A DNA stretch of 64,000 nucleotides from Bacteroidia bacterium (GCA_025999255.1 BNXB01000001.1:15998-79997), one strand, 5' to 3'; counted from the stretch's first letter, positions 7,546 to 15,787 are shown. The notes: a model not told the origin generated them from the sequence alone. Program-made: numbers and translations.

Positions 7546-9120
7546 TTATCTTAAATGATTTTTTTCGGGATAATCGATTGTGTAGTGTAAACCCCTGCTT
7601 TCTTTACGTTCCATGGCTTGTTTAATTACCAGGTAACCTACATTGATGATATTTCTAAGTTCGCAGATGTCCCTTGAAACAATGGAACGTTGGAATAAAT
7701 TTTCTGTTTCCTGGTATAAAATTTCCAAACGATCGAACGCACGTTTCAGACGAAGGTTTGAACGGACAATTCCTACATAGTTCGACATAATTGCTCCTAC
7801 TTCTTTTACACTTTGTGTAATCAATACCATTTCTTCCGGAAGAGAAGTTCCTTCATCGTTCCAGGCTGGAATTCTTTCGTTGAAATTGTAATTATTAACA
7901 GTTGCTTTGGCATGTTTTGCAGCAGAATCGGCATAAACGACCGCTTCGATCAATGAATTGGAGGCCAGTCTGTTTGCCCCGTGTAAACCTGTACAGGCAC
8001 ATTCGCCACAGGCATACAAACGGTTTATGCTGGTATGTGCATTCAAATCTACTGCAATTCCGCCGCACAAGTAATGTGCTGCAGGCGCTACCGGGATATA
8101 GTCTTTGGTAATGTCGATTCCTTCGCTCAGGCATTTTTCGTAAATATTAGGAAAATGCTTTTTGGTTTCTTCAGGATCCTTGTGGGTAACATCCAGGTAA
8201 ACATAATCATCTCCCCGGTTTTTCATTTCCGTATCAATAGCTCGTGCGACAATATCGCGTGGAGCTAATGATTTGCGTTCATCGTACTTTTGCATGAACT
8301 CTTTTCCGTTCATTGTCTTTAGAATAGCTCCGTAACCTCTCATAGCCTCAGTAATAAGGAAAGAGGGCCGTTCTTTGGGATTGTATAGTGCAGTGGGGTG
8401 AAATTGTATGAATTCCATATCTTTTACCAATCCTTTGGCGCGATATACCATAGCAATGCCGTCACCTGTAGCAACAAGAGGGTTAGTAGTTGTTTGATAT
8501 GAGCTTCCGATACCTCCGGTGGCAATTAAAGTTACTTTTGATAGAAAAGTGTGGATATTACGGGTACGTTCGCTCAAAACATAAGCTCCGTAACATTCGA
8601 TATTTTCCGTGTGTTTGGTAATTGTTTCTCCCAAATGGTGTTGTGTCAGGATTTCAATAGCAAAATGATGATCAAAAACCTTGATGTTCGGATGATTTTT
8701 AATACTCTGTATCAAACTTTTTTGAATTTCCGCGCCGGTAGTGTCTTTATGGTGAAGAATACGAAATTCGGAATGTCCTCCTTCTTTGTGAAGATCAAAG
8801 TTTCCCTTGTCATCCTTGTCGAAATCGACGCCCCAGTTAATCAATTCCTCAATTTGAGCAGGAGCTTCTTTAACTACCTTTTCCACGACTTCCTGATCAC
8901 AAATACCATCCCCGGCAATCAGAGTGTCTTTAATGTGTTTTTCAAAGTCGTCGAAGGGGGCTGTTACTGAAGCAATTCCTCCTTGTGCATAAAAAGTATT
9001 GGCCTCTTCCAGGGTTGTTTTACAAAGAATAGCTACCCTGCCCTTATCTGCTGCTTTCAAAGCAAAACTCATTCCGGCAATCCCCGATCCGATAACAAGA
9101 AAATCAAATTTGTGTGTCAT
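7546..9120 (-). CDS. nadB: L-aspartate oxidase
   Basis: The 524-residue flavoprotein oxidises L-aspartate to iminoaspartate, the substrate of NadA. The N-terminal FAD-binding dinucleotide fold is visible (VIGSGIAGMSFALKAA). So are the succinate dehydrogenase/fumarate reductase-family motifs TFYAQGGIA, EGGHSEFRILHHKDTTG and GGIAVDLNAHTSINRLYACGECACTGLHGANRLASNS. Length is normal. A TACCTTTG promoter element (complement of 9142-9149) sits 22 bases upstream of the start. It is not in an operon with nadA, but the two lie close enough to suggest a once-linked pair. Confidence 0.96.
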   Translation of the reverse strand: MTHKFDFLVIGSGIAGMSFALKAADKGRVAILCKTTLEEANTFYAQGGIASVTAPFDDFEKHIKDTLIAGDGICDQEVVEKVVKEAPAQIEELINWGVDFDKDDKGNFDLHKEGGHSEFRILHHKDTTGAEIQKSLIQSIKNHPNIKVFDHHFAIEILTQHHLGETITKHTENIECYGAYVLSERTRNIHTFLSKVTLIATGGIGSSYQTTTNPLVATGDGIAMVYRAKGLVKDMEFIQFHPTALYNPKERPSFLITEAMRGYGAILKTMNGKEFMQKYDERKSLAPRDIVARAIDTEMKNRGDDYVYLDVTHKDPEETKKHFPNIYEKCLSEGIDITKDYIPVAPAAHYLCGGIAVDLNAHTSINRLYACGECACTGLHGANRLASNSLIEAVVYADSAAKHAKATVNNYNFNERIPAWNDEGTSLPEEMVLITQSVKEVGAIMSNYVGIVRSNLRLKRAFDRLEILYQETENLFQRSIVSRDICELRNIINVGYLVIKQAMERKESRGLHYTIDYPEKNHLR

Positions 9121-9141
9121 TTTCTATTTATTTTTATAAAA

Positions 9142-9149
9142 CAAAGGTA
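9142..9149 (-). promoter_or_regulatory. nadB promoter -7 element
   Basis: CAAAGGTA on the plus strand reads TACCTTTG on the minus strand and fits TAnnTTTG. It lies 22 bases upstream of the nadB start codon, giving a short leader. Confidence 0.5.
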
Positions 9150-9181
9150 GATGATTTTCGGTTATAAAATTAAAAAAGTAC

Positions 9182-9189
9182 TACTTTTG
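9182..9189 (+). promoter_or_regulatory. lpd promoter -7 element
   Basis: TACTTTTG fits TAnnTTTG and lies 58 bases before the start of the lipoamide dehydrogenase gene, divergent from the nadB promoter 33 bases away. Confidence 0.5.
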
Positions 9190-9246
9190 TTGCGACGGGG
9201 TAGTTTGTTTTTGATTTATGTTTATAGTTAAAAATAGAAAATATAT

Positions 9247-10590
9247 ATGAAGTACGATTTAGCAATTATTGGTGGTGGTCCTGCCGGTTATACGGCAGCA
9301 GAATTAGCTGGTTTGAATGGTTTGAAGACTATTTTGTTTGAAAAAAACAGTGTTTTGGGAGGTGTTTGTCTGAATGAAGGTTGTATTCCGACAAAAACAT
9401 TACTTTATTCGGCTAAAGTATATTATACGGCAAAAGAATCGGCAAAATATGCTATCAGTTGTGAAAATGTCGGTTTTGATTTGTCCAAAATTATTGCAAG
9501 AAAAAATAAAATAGTGCGCAAACTTAATGCGGGGGTGCGTGCGAAAATACAGGATGCAGGAGTTGAAAATGTTGTCGGACAAGCTATTGTAACGAAGATA
9601 AACAACGATGGCATTTGGATTTCGTGTAATGATCAGGTTTATACTGTTGATAAATTATTGTTATGTACGGGTTCTGAAGTAGTTGTTCCTCCTATTCCCG
9701 GTATTGGTGAAACTGAATATTGGACCAGTCGTGAAGCTTTGGATAATAAGGAATTACCACAATCTCTGATAGTTATCGGAGGAGGAGTAATTGGTATTGA
9801 GTTTGCTTCTTTTTTCAATTCTTTAGGAACAAAAGTTATTGTTGTAGAAATGATGGATGAAATTCTAGGTGGCATGGATAAGGAATTATCGGCTCAACTC
9901 AGAAATGAATATTCCAAAAAAGGTGTTGAATTTCATTTGAGTACAAAGGTGACCTCAGTGAATGGAAACAAAGTCGAAATTGAAAAAGACGGACAAAAAT
10001 CAATTTTGGAAGGTGAAAAAATATTATTGAGTGTTGGTCGTCGTCCGGTATTGGATGGATTCGGACTTGAGAACATGAATTTGGAAAAATTCCGTAATGG
10101 TTTGAAAGTGAATGAATTCATGCAAACATCTAATCCGGATATCTATGCTTGCGGAGATATAACGGGATTTTCGTTATTGGCGCATACAGCCGTTAGTGAA
10201 GCCGAAATCGCTATTGAGCATATTTTGGGTCATCATCGGAAAATGAGTTATAAAGCTATTCCCGGAGTTGTTTATACCAATCCGGAAATAGCAGGCGTGG
10301 GAAAAACGGAAGAAATCTTACAATCGGAAGGTATTTCTTATCATGTGAAACAACTTCCTATGGCTTATTCCGGTCGTTTTGTGGCTGAAAATGAGCAGGG
10401 GGGCGGCGCTTGTAAATTAATTCTGGCTGATGATGATACTATTCTGGGTGTTCATATTCTGGGTAATCCGGCTTCTGAGATTATTGTTATTGCCGGTATT
10501 GCCATTGAAAAAGGAATGAAAGCGGATGAATTGAAAGCGATGGTTTTTCCCCATCCTACTGTTGGAGAAATTATTAAGGAAGTATTGTAA
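9247..10590 (+). CDS. lpdA: Dihydrolipoyl dehydrogenase
   Basis: The 447-residue protein belongs to the class I pyridine nucleotide-disulfide oxidoreductases. Residues 5-35 hold the FAD-binding GGGPAGYTAAELA fold, and GGVCLNEGCIPTKTLL near residue 40 carries the redox-active CxxxxC disulfide. A second nucleotide fold follows (VIGGGVIGIEFASFF, ~177), and the C-terminal HPTVGEI holds the catalytic His. Together these point to E3 of a 2-oxo acid dehydrogenase or glycine cleavage complex. No E1 or E2 gene is nearby, so the complex cannot be named. Mercuric or glutathione reductase are less likely from the motif wording. Confidence 0.93.
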   Translation: MKYDLAIIGGGPAGYTAAELAGLNGLKTILFEKNSVLGGVCLNEGCIPTKTLLYSAKVYYTAKESAKYAISCENVGFDLSKIIARKNKIVRKLNAGVRAKIQDAGVENVVGQAIVTKINNDGIWISCNDQVYTVDKLLLCTGSEVVVPPIPGIGETEYWTSREALDNKELPQSLIVIGGGVIGIEFASFFNSLGTKVIVVEMMDEILGGMDKELSAQLRNEYSKKGVEFHLSTKVTSVNGNKVEIEKDGQKSILEGEKILLSVGRRPVLDGFGLENMNLEKFRNGLKVNEFMQTSNPDIYACGDITGFSLLAHTAVSEAEIAIEHILGHHRKMSYKAIPGVVYTNPEIAGVGKTEEILQSEGISYHVKQLPMAYSGRFVAENEQGGGACKLILADDDTILGVHILGNPASEIIVIAGIAIEKGMKADELKAMVFPHPTVGEIIKEVL

Positions 10591-10638
10591 GCAGGTTTTA
10601 TAATTTCTTTCTTAATCCTTTGCTTTTAAAAAGCAAAA

Positions 10639-10739
10639 TATCTATTTTTGTAAAAATAAAAGAACAAATAATATAAATATGAAAGAATAAATTGAATAAA
10701 TAAAGGCATATTGATAAAAAGCGTTAGCTTTTATTCTTG
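10639..10739 (+). repeat. 101-bp repeat, copy 1: promoter plus hairpin terminator
   Basis: This stretch aligns without gaps to 17079-17179 with 11 mismatches (counted by eye). It starts with a -7 element (TATTTTTG, 10643-10650; TTTG at 10619-10622 as -33) and ends in a hairpin (AAAAGC-GTTA-GCTTTT) followed by T-rich sequence. An inverted repeat lies just upstream of it (TTTGCTT / AAGCAAA, 10619-10637). The matching place in copy 2 has a different sequence but again an inverted repeat (TTGATT / AATCAA). No useful ORF is present. A repeated short transcript or a mobile-element end are both possible. Confidence 0.55.
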
Positions 10740-10875
10740 TACTTGAAACTTAGGAAATTTCGATTACACCAAGAGTAGATAGTTGAACGCTCACGTCGTT
10801 TACCGGCGTGGGCTACTCTATTTGGTGTAAAGGTATCCTAAGACCTCAAGTACAAATAAAGTTAAGTCCCACGCC
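10737..10875 (+). ncRNA. Long nested hairpin ahead of export operon 1 (candidate structured leader)
   Basis: Nested arms pair in order: TTGTACTTGA 10737-10746 with TCAAGTACAA 10846-10855; CTTAGGA 10749-10755 with TCCTAAG 10836-10842; TTACACCAA 10764-10772 with TTGGTGTAA 10822-10830; GAGTAG 10773-10778 with CTACTC 10813-10818; and an apical stem around CACG 10792 / CGTG 10807. The apical 3' arm GGCGTGGG (10805-10812) can also pair with CCCACGCC at 10868-10875, giving a possible switch between two folds. It ends 56 bases before the HlyD gene at 10932. A riboregulator, or a mobile-element hairpin with terminal inverted repeats, could explain it. I do not recognise the family. Confidence 0.5.
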
Positions 10876-10931
10876 TTGTAATTTTAAAGAATCGCTTTCC
10901 CGGGGCTTGAAAGTTCGATTAAAAATGACTT

Positions 10932-12113
10932 ATGAATATTTTACCTTCCGAATTCATTAAAAATGGAATTGATATTTACCTGAGTAAACATGCCGTGACC
11001 TCCCGGAATATCTATCTGCTTGTATTGTTCGTTATTGTTTTTACATTGATATTACTTCCTTTTATCTATGTAGATGTTTCTGTCAGGGAATCGGGGATTA
11101 TCCGCCCTGCGGCTGAAAAAACGGAAATTACGGCAAGTATTACGGAGTGGGTCGATTCCATCTATGTCAGGGAGGGCGAAAGCCTGAAATCCGGCGACAC
11201 TATTTTAACTTTTGTACCGGCAAATCCGGATTTTCAGATAAAATACCAACAAAAGCGGTTGGAAGATTTGAATGAACATCTGGAAGATTTACGAGTTTTA
11301 GTTAAAAGTTTGCTTCCCAAAATTTTCCGTTCTGCTACACGCAAACAAGAATATTTCTTGCATATTCAGCGCGTGCAGGAATGTACTACCGTCCTTTCAA
11401 AAGCCGAAACCGATTTAAAACGTCACCGGACACTTTACGATAAAGGTATTATATCCGGTGAAGAATATGAGAACTATCAATACGAATACAACAAAGCAAA
11501 AAGCACCCTGATTACCCTGAAGAATAATCAACTCTCGCAATGGCAGAACGACCTGAATACCTGTTCCAATTCATTGGAAGAACTGAGGGCGGCGATTCAT
11601 CATGAATTGAAGGAAAAAGACAGGTATGTGGTTACTGCTCCGGTTAACGGCACTCTGGACCAGTTTCATGGCATCTATAAAAGCAGCCTGGTTCAGTCCG
11701 GTAGTTTATTGGCAGTAATTAGTCCCGATTCCACCCTGTATGCCGAAGTTTATGTTTCTCCGCGTAATATTGGGTATATTCACATCAATATGCCGGTCAG
11801 TATACAAGTCGCTTCTTTCAATTACAATGAATGGGGCAGTATTTCTGGAAGTGTGAAAGAAATTTCATCCGATTTTATGACCGACGCTTCCGGTCAGAAT
11901 GCTTGCTATAAAGTAAAATGCAGTCTAAATAGATGTTACTTGGTGCGCAAGAATAAAGTAAAAGGATTGTTAAAAAAAGGGATGACGATTTCGGTGCATT
12001 TCATGATTACCAGGCGTTCTTTTTTTGATTTGTTATACCAAAAAATGGATGATTGGGTTAATCCCACACAGTACAATGTACAGACGAATAGTGAGTTAAA
12101 TTCGTCCGATTGA
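10932..12113 (+). CDS. HlyD-family periplasmic adaptor of a peptide exporter
   Basis: The 393-residue protein has one N-terminal membrane anchor (residues ~27-47, YLLVLFVIVFTLILLPFIYV). A split lipoyl/barrel-sandwich domain follows, with a long coiled-coil hairpin (~100-215) in between and a beta-barrel region after (~225-360, with the VVTAPVNGTLDQF return strand). HlyD proteins link an inner-membrane ABC exporter to the outer membrane. The gene ends right at the exporter gene, so the two form an operon. A homologous adaptor (40784-41944) sits in island 2, with the same start (LPSEFI / FPPEII) and length. Confidence 0.9.
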   Translation: MNILPSEFIKNGIDIYLSKHAVTSRNIYLLVLFVIVFTLILLPFIYVDVSVRESGIIRPAAEKTEITASITEWVDSIYVREGESLKSGDTILTFVPANPDFQIKYQQKRLEDLNEHLEDLRVLVKSLLPKIFRSATRKQEYFLHIQRVQECTTVLSKAETDLKRHRTLYDKGIISGEEYENYQYEYNKAKSTLITLKNNQLSQWQNDLNTCSNSLEELRAAIHHELKEKDRYVVTAPVNGTLDQFHGIYKSSLVQSGSLLAVISPDSTLYAEVYVSPRNIGYIHINMPVSIQVASFNYNEWGSISGSVKEISSDFMTDASGQNACYKVKCSLNRCYLVRKNKVKGLLKKGMTISVHFMITRRSFFDLLYQKMDDWVNPTQYNVQTNSELNSSD

Positions 12114-12154
12114 ATCCGCTACTAAAATGTAATAATGAAAAACAAAATGTAATC

Positions 12155-14317
12155 ATGAGAAACGATATAAAAATAAAGCAACATGACATTTCCGATTGTG
12201 GAGCCGCCTGCCTGGCCTCAATTGCCGCTCACTATGGACTGAAATTACCACTTGCTCATATTCGTAAGTATGCCTTTACAGATAAAAGAGGTACGAATGT
12301 TTTGGGAATGATAGAAGCTGCACAAAAATTAGGATTTGAAGCTAAAGGCGTAAAAGGACCTTTGGAATGTCTGAAGGAAATTCCAAAGCCTGCCGTCGCG
12401 CATGTAGTGGTCAAACAACAATTACAGCATTTTGTTGTCATCCGGAAAGTGACGGAAACCGTGATAACCGTGATGGATCCGGCAGATGGACAATTCCACA
12501 AAAAAACATACGAAGAATTTAAAAAGGAATGGACAGGCGTTTTAATATTGATGCTTCCTACCCGGACTTTTGAAAAAGGAAACTACAAAAAAAGTCCTCT
12601 TAAAAGTTTCTTTAACCTGATTCGTCCCCATCGAAGCGTGATGTCGCAAGCTTTGTTTGGAGCTGTTATTTACAGTATCCTTGGTCTTTCATCCTCAGTA
12701 TATATCGGAAAAATTACCGATTATGTACTGGTTGACCAGAATATGAACCTGTTAAACCTGATGAGTGTGATTATGATTTTAATTATTCTCCTGAAAACGT
12801 TTATCGGGGCGATGAAAAGTGTTTTGGCACTGAAAACAGGGCAACAAATAGACGCCTCCCTCATATTGGGTTATTACAAGCACCTGCTTACCTTACCTCA
12901 ACAATTTTTTGACAACATGCGGGTTGGAGAAATCATTTCCCGTATCAACGACGCGGTGAAAATCAGGACGTTTATCAATAATGTGTCTTTAGACCTGATT
13001 GTTAATATCCTGATTTTGCTCTTTACCCTTTGCCTGATGCTGGCCTATTCTTGGAAACTGGCGGTCATTACTCTCCTTTCAGCTCCGTTATTTCTTTTAA
13101 TTTACTATTTATTCAACCGGTTAAATAAAAAATACCAGCGGAAAATTATGGAAAGCGGGGCTGATCTGGAAGCTCATCTGGTAGAATCCCTAAACTCGGT
13201 ATCGACAATCAAGCAGTTTGGAATCGAGGAATTTTCCAATATGAAAACGGAAAACCGTTTTGTCGGATTGTTGAGTAATACCTATCAAAGCGCCTGGGGT
13301 TCGATTATGGCTTCCGGCGGAATAGAATTTGTCTCGTCGGGTATTACGATTGCCGTATTGTGGGCGGGAAGCCGGTTTGTGATTCACCAGGAACTGACGC
13401 CCGGAACGTTGATGTTGTTCTATTCTTTGGTTGGATACGTTTTAGGTCCGGTGGGCAGGTTGATTTCCGCGAACCAGACAATACAGGATGCCTTGATTGC
13501 ATCCGATCGGTTGTTCCAGATTTTGGATTTAGAGCGGGAAGAAGATGATACCCAAAAAATCCGGATGGAGCGGGAGATGATCGGTGATATCCGGTTCAAA
13601 AGTGTGGATTTTCGTTACGGTTCCAGGAAACAGGTATTCGAATCCCTGAGTCTGGATATCAGGAAGGGCGAAACGACCGCCATAGTCGGTGAAAGTGGTT
13701 CGGGAAAAACAACTTTGGTATCATTACTTCAGAATCTTTATCCGCTACAATCGGGAAGTATTCATATTGGCGATTACAATATAGCACAGGTAGGGAACGA
13801 AAGCCTGAGGCAGTTGGTTGGTTCTGTTCCCCAGCAAATCGAACTTTTTGCCGGAACGATTGCCGGGAACATCGCTTTGGGAGATTTTGAGCCGGATATG
13901 AAGAAAGTAGTCGGTCTCTGTGAACAATTAGGTATCCGGGAATTTATTGAAAAACTGCCGAACTCCTACATGACCTTCGTGGGCGAACACGGCGCTTCGC
14001 TTTCGGGAGGTGAACGGCAACGGATTGCAATAGCCCGCGCTTTGTATAAAGACCCGGAAATTTTGATTTTCGATGAAGCGACTTCTTCCCTGGATTCGGT
14101 TTCGGAAAAGTATGTCAAGCAAACCTTGAATGATTTGACTAAAGAAGGGAAAACGATTATCGTAATCGCCCACCGTTTGAGTACCGTTAAAAATGCTGAT
14201 ACGATCGTGGTTCTGAAAGAAGGTAAAGTGGTAGAAACCGGGACTCATCAGCAGTTGTTGGAGCGCAACGGAATTTACTATAAATTATGGAGTGAACAAT
14301 TTGATAAAATAGATTGA
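12155..14317 (+). CDS. Peptidase C39-ABC exporter for double-glycine peptides
   Basis: From the ATG at 12155 this is 720 residues. The C39 peptidase domain (1-135) has catalytic Cys 15 in HDISDCGAACL, His 92 in LQHFVVI and Asp 108 in VMDPADG. It cuts leaders after Gly-Gly. Six membrane helices (~165-440) and a nucleotide-binding domain follow, with Walker A GESGSGKTT, signature LSGGERQR, Walker B ILIFDEATSSLD and the switch AHRLST. An alternative TTG start at 12110 overlaps the adaptor stop, but ATG is the better choice. Two GG-leader peptides are encoded 0.4 kb downstream and are the likely cargo. Confidence 0.93.
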   Translation: MRNDIKIKQHDISDCGAACLASIAAHYGLKLPLAHIRKYAFTDKRGTNVLGMIEAAQKLGFEAKGVKGPLECLKEIPKPAVAHVVVKQQLQHFVVIRKVTETVITVMDPADGQFHKKTYEEFKKEWTGVLILMLPTRTFEKGNYKKSPLKSFFNLIRPHRSVMSQALFGAVIYSILGLSSSVYIGKITDYVLVDQNMNLLNLMSVIMILIILLKTFIGAMKSVLALKTGQQIDASLILGYYKHLLTLPQQFFDNMRVGEIISRINDAVKIRTFINNVSLDLIVNILILLFTLCLMLAYSWKLAVITLLSAPLFLLIYYLFNRLNKKYQRKIMESGADLEAHLVESLNSVSTIKQFGIEEFSNMKTENRFVGLLSNTYQSAWGSIMASGGIEFVSSGITIAVLWAGSRFVIHQELTPGTLMLFYSLVGYVLGPVGRLISANQTIQDALIASDRLFQILDLEREEDDTQKIRMEREMIGDIRFKSVDFRYGSRKQVFESLSLDIRKGETTAIVGESGSGKTTLVSLLQNLYPLQSGSIHIGDYNIAQVGNESLRQLVGSVPQQIELFAGTIAGNIALGDFEPDMKKVVGLCEQLGIREFIEKLPNSYMTFVGEHGASLSGGERQRIAIARALYKDPEILIFDEATSSLDSVSEKYVKQTLNDLTKEGKTIIVIAHRLSTVKNADTIVVLKEGKVVETGTHQQLLERNGIYYKLWSEQFDKID

Positions 14318-14319
14318 GT

Positions 14320-14637
14320 ATGATACTGTTTAGACAGATGGAATTATTGCAGCGCATCCATAAGTTGATTGATGCTGCTTGTACGGGTACGCCATACGAG
14401 TTTGCCGGACGGTTGAGGATTAGTGAGCGGTATTTACGTAAAATTATAGATGAGATGAAAGATTTAGGCGCTCCGATTGATTATTCCCGAAAAAATATTA
14501 CCTATTATTATGTCGAACCGTTTGAAATAAAAGTTTCATGCATATTTAGGCGTTTATCTGCGCAAGAACAGGAAAATATCTACGGAGGAAATATATTTTA
14601 TTTAAATTTTTACTTTACGGCTTTTTTTGTACCGTGA
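14320..14637 (+). CDS. Small helix-turn-helix protein in the export operon
   Basis: The ATG at 14320 (three bases after the exporter stop) gives 105 residues. Residues ~5-65 look like a winged or HTH_11-type helix-turn-helix: MELLQRIHKLID, then a loop, YEFAGRLRISERYLRKIIDEMKDLGAPIDYSRKNITYYY. This is the same layout as the N-terminal DNA-binding part of many small regulators. The C-terminal 35 residues are not recognised, though EQENIYGGNIFY resembles a double-glycine leader end and may be a chance match. It probably senses or tunes expression of the peptide operon; island 2 has no counterpart. Confidence 0.65.
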   Translation: MILFRQMELLQRIHKLIDAACTGTPYEFAGRLRISERYLRKIIDEMKDLGAPIDYSRKNITYYYVEPFEIKVSCIFRRLSAQEQENIYGGNIFYLNFYFTAFFVP

Positions 14638-14736
14638 ACGCATCTAAATTTGTATTATCAAACTACTTTTTTGAGTGCACGCAAGAATTTCGGGAGATTT
14701 GCAAGTAAAAATTGCTTATTATATTGTTTAATTATT

Positions 14737-14744
14737 TAATTTTG
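14737..14744 (+). promoter_or_regulatory. Promoter of precursor peptide 1
   Basis: TAATTTTG fits TAnnTTTG, with TTG at 14712-14714 at about the right -33 distance. The start codon is 8 bases further. Precursor 3 in island 2 has the same octamer (40053-40060), 14 bases before its start. Confidence 0.55.
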
Positions 14745-14752
14745 TAATTGTT

Positions 14753-14953
14753 ATGAACACATTGGATTTGAACGCTTATGGCGTAATGGAAATGACTCAA
14801 CAGGAAATGTTGAATAAAAATGGTGGATGGATAATGGCTTTTGTGGCAGGTGCTATTTTGGGAGGAATGTTATATCAATTGATAGATGATCCTGAGGGTT
14901 GTATTAGCGCATTTAAAGAAGGACGTGCGGCCGGGAAAGCTGCCGCTCATTAA
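14753..14953 (+). CDS. Double-glycine precursor peptide 1 (bacteriocin-like)
   Basis: The 66-residue peptide has a 25-residue leader, MNTLDLNAYGVMEMTQQEM plus LNKNGG, ending at Gly-Gly, where the C39 domain would cut. The predicted mature part is ~41 residues: a hydrophobic small-residue helix (WIMAFVAGAILGGMLYQLI, with GxxxG-type spacing) and a hydrophilic tail with one Cys and alanines. This looks like a membrane-active class II-type bacteriocin. The leader is plainly homologous to that of the island 2 peptide at 40075 (DLNAY, EMT, QEM, NGGWI). A signalling role cannot be excluded. Confidence 0.75.
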   Translation: MNTLDLNAYGVMEMTQQEMLNKNGGWIMAFVAGAILGGMLYQLIDDPEGCISAFKEGRAAGKAAAH

Positions 14954-14969
14954 ATAAGGAGGATATGAT

Positions 14970-15143
14970 ATGAATACGATTGATTTTAAACTTCTGGGAG
15001 TAGAAGAATTAGAAGAAGTACAATTGGAAGAAATAAAAGGAGGTGCATTTAATTTATGGAAACTCTTGGGTTTTATTGAAGGTTATGTATCTGAAAGTAT
15101 GAAAGACCCTAATTATTATGCTTCATGCTTTGTAGGGGCTTAA
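14970..15143 (+). CDS. Double-glycine precursor peptide 2
   Basis: This 57-residue ORF begins 16 bases after precursor 1. It has an acidic leader (VEELEEVQLEEIKGG, residues 11-25) and a predicted 32-residue mature part starting AFNLWKLLGFIEGYV and ending with one Cys near the C terminus. A true Shine-Dalgarno string, AAGGAGG (14956-14962), lies 7 bases before the ATG, which is rare in this window. The peptide shares no evident core similarity with precursor 1, so the pair could be a two-component bacteriocin, which is an inference. Confidence 0.65.
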   Translation: MNTIDFKLLGVEELEEVQLEEIKGGAFNLWKLLGFIEGYVSESMKDPNYYASCFVGA

Positions 15144-15159
15144 TATGACAAAATTAAGG

Positions 15160-15202
15160 AAAGGGACTGTTTCTCTCCGAAAGAGTCTCTTTTATTATTT
15201 TT
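15160..15202 (+). terminator. Intrinsic terminator after the precursor peptide genes
   Basis: AAAGGGACT (15160-15168) pairs with AGTCTCTTT (15184-15192) with one G-U pair, followed by a T-rich tail. It ends the transcript of the two precursor genes. Confidence 0.65.
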
Positions 15203-15277
15203 GTCTTATCAAATTTATAAACAATACATTATTTTGCAAGTATTTGTCATAAAAATTTAATTTGTTTGAATAGGTCA

Positions 15278-15601
15278 ATGAAGAAGAAAATTTATTGGAT
15301 TATCGGGACGATTTTTCTGTTAGGAATATTTATTATTCTGAATTTTTACTTAAAAAAGCAAAATCATGGTGTTTATGAATGGTTCCCTTCGGCATTATTT
15401 CTTCCGCTTTTATATGGAATTAATGTTGTTTGTTTCAATTTTAAATTATTACCACATACCCAATCACTACTGGCTGTCTGTATAGGAGTTATTCTTGCTA
15501 TTTTGAATACAGAACAACAGGGAGGTTTTTGGATCCAGAAAATTTCAGTCGTTTTAATATCCACTTTTATTATATGGATCTGTTTTTATAGAAAAAGATG
15601 A
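15278..15601 (+). CDS. Small membrane protein, possible immunity or accessory protein
   Basis: From the ATG at 15278 this is 107 residues, nearly all hydrophobic, with about four membrane segments (YWIIGTIFLLGIFIILNFYL; ALFLPLLYGINVVCF; SLLAVCIGVILAIL; SVVLISTFIIWICFY). A TTG four codons earlier is a weaker start. It lies after the precursor terminator. Small membrane proteins beside bacteriocin genes often give self-protection, but nothing in the sequence proves it here. A decayed copy of its first 30 codons lies in island 2 at 40621-40719, with the Trp at residue 7 changed to a stop. Confidence 0.6.
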   Translation: MKKKIYWIIGTIFLLGIFIILNFYLKKQNHGVYEWFPSALFLPLLYGINVVCFNFKLLPHTQSLLAVCIGVILAILNTEQQGGFWIQKISVVLISTFIIWICFYRKR

Positions 15602-15682
15602 ATATTTTAAATCTTTATAGTTGTCTGAAAATCATTTACTTGTTTTCGTCAATGAGGATATCCTGAGAATTTTTCAATATGG

Positions 15683-15787
15683 TTTCCTCAGCCTGAGGAT
15701 GATTAGATTACTTGTCATATTAAAGGAGGTGGAACTGTTTATGATCCGACCGGAACGATTTTAGATCCGTTATGTGGTTTAATTTAA
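15683..15787 (+). pseudogene. Remnant of a third double-glycine precursor peptide
   Basis: The frame ending at the TAA at 15785 reads PEDD, a TAG stop, ITCHIKGGG and then TVYDPTGTILDPLCGLI. That is the end of a GG leader plus a 17-residue Cys-containing tail. There is no start codon, and the leader is broken by the stop at 15704-15706, so it is probably dead. A hairpin (CTGGGTTC / GAATCCAG around 15810-15832) could be its old terminator. Confidence 0.4.

Noticed and set aside
12110-12154. TTG start and 15 extra residues for the C39 exporter
   Set aside because: The ATG at 12155 places the C39 domain start at the usual distance from the catalytic Cys; the extra codons overlap the adaptor stop.
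14580-14637. Double-glycine-like end (YGGNIFY) of the HTH protein as a hidden precursor peptide
   Set aside because: The N-terminal part is plainly DNA-binding and not leader-like; the GG is probably chance.
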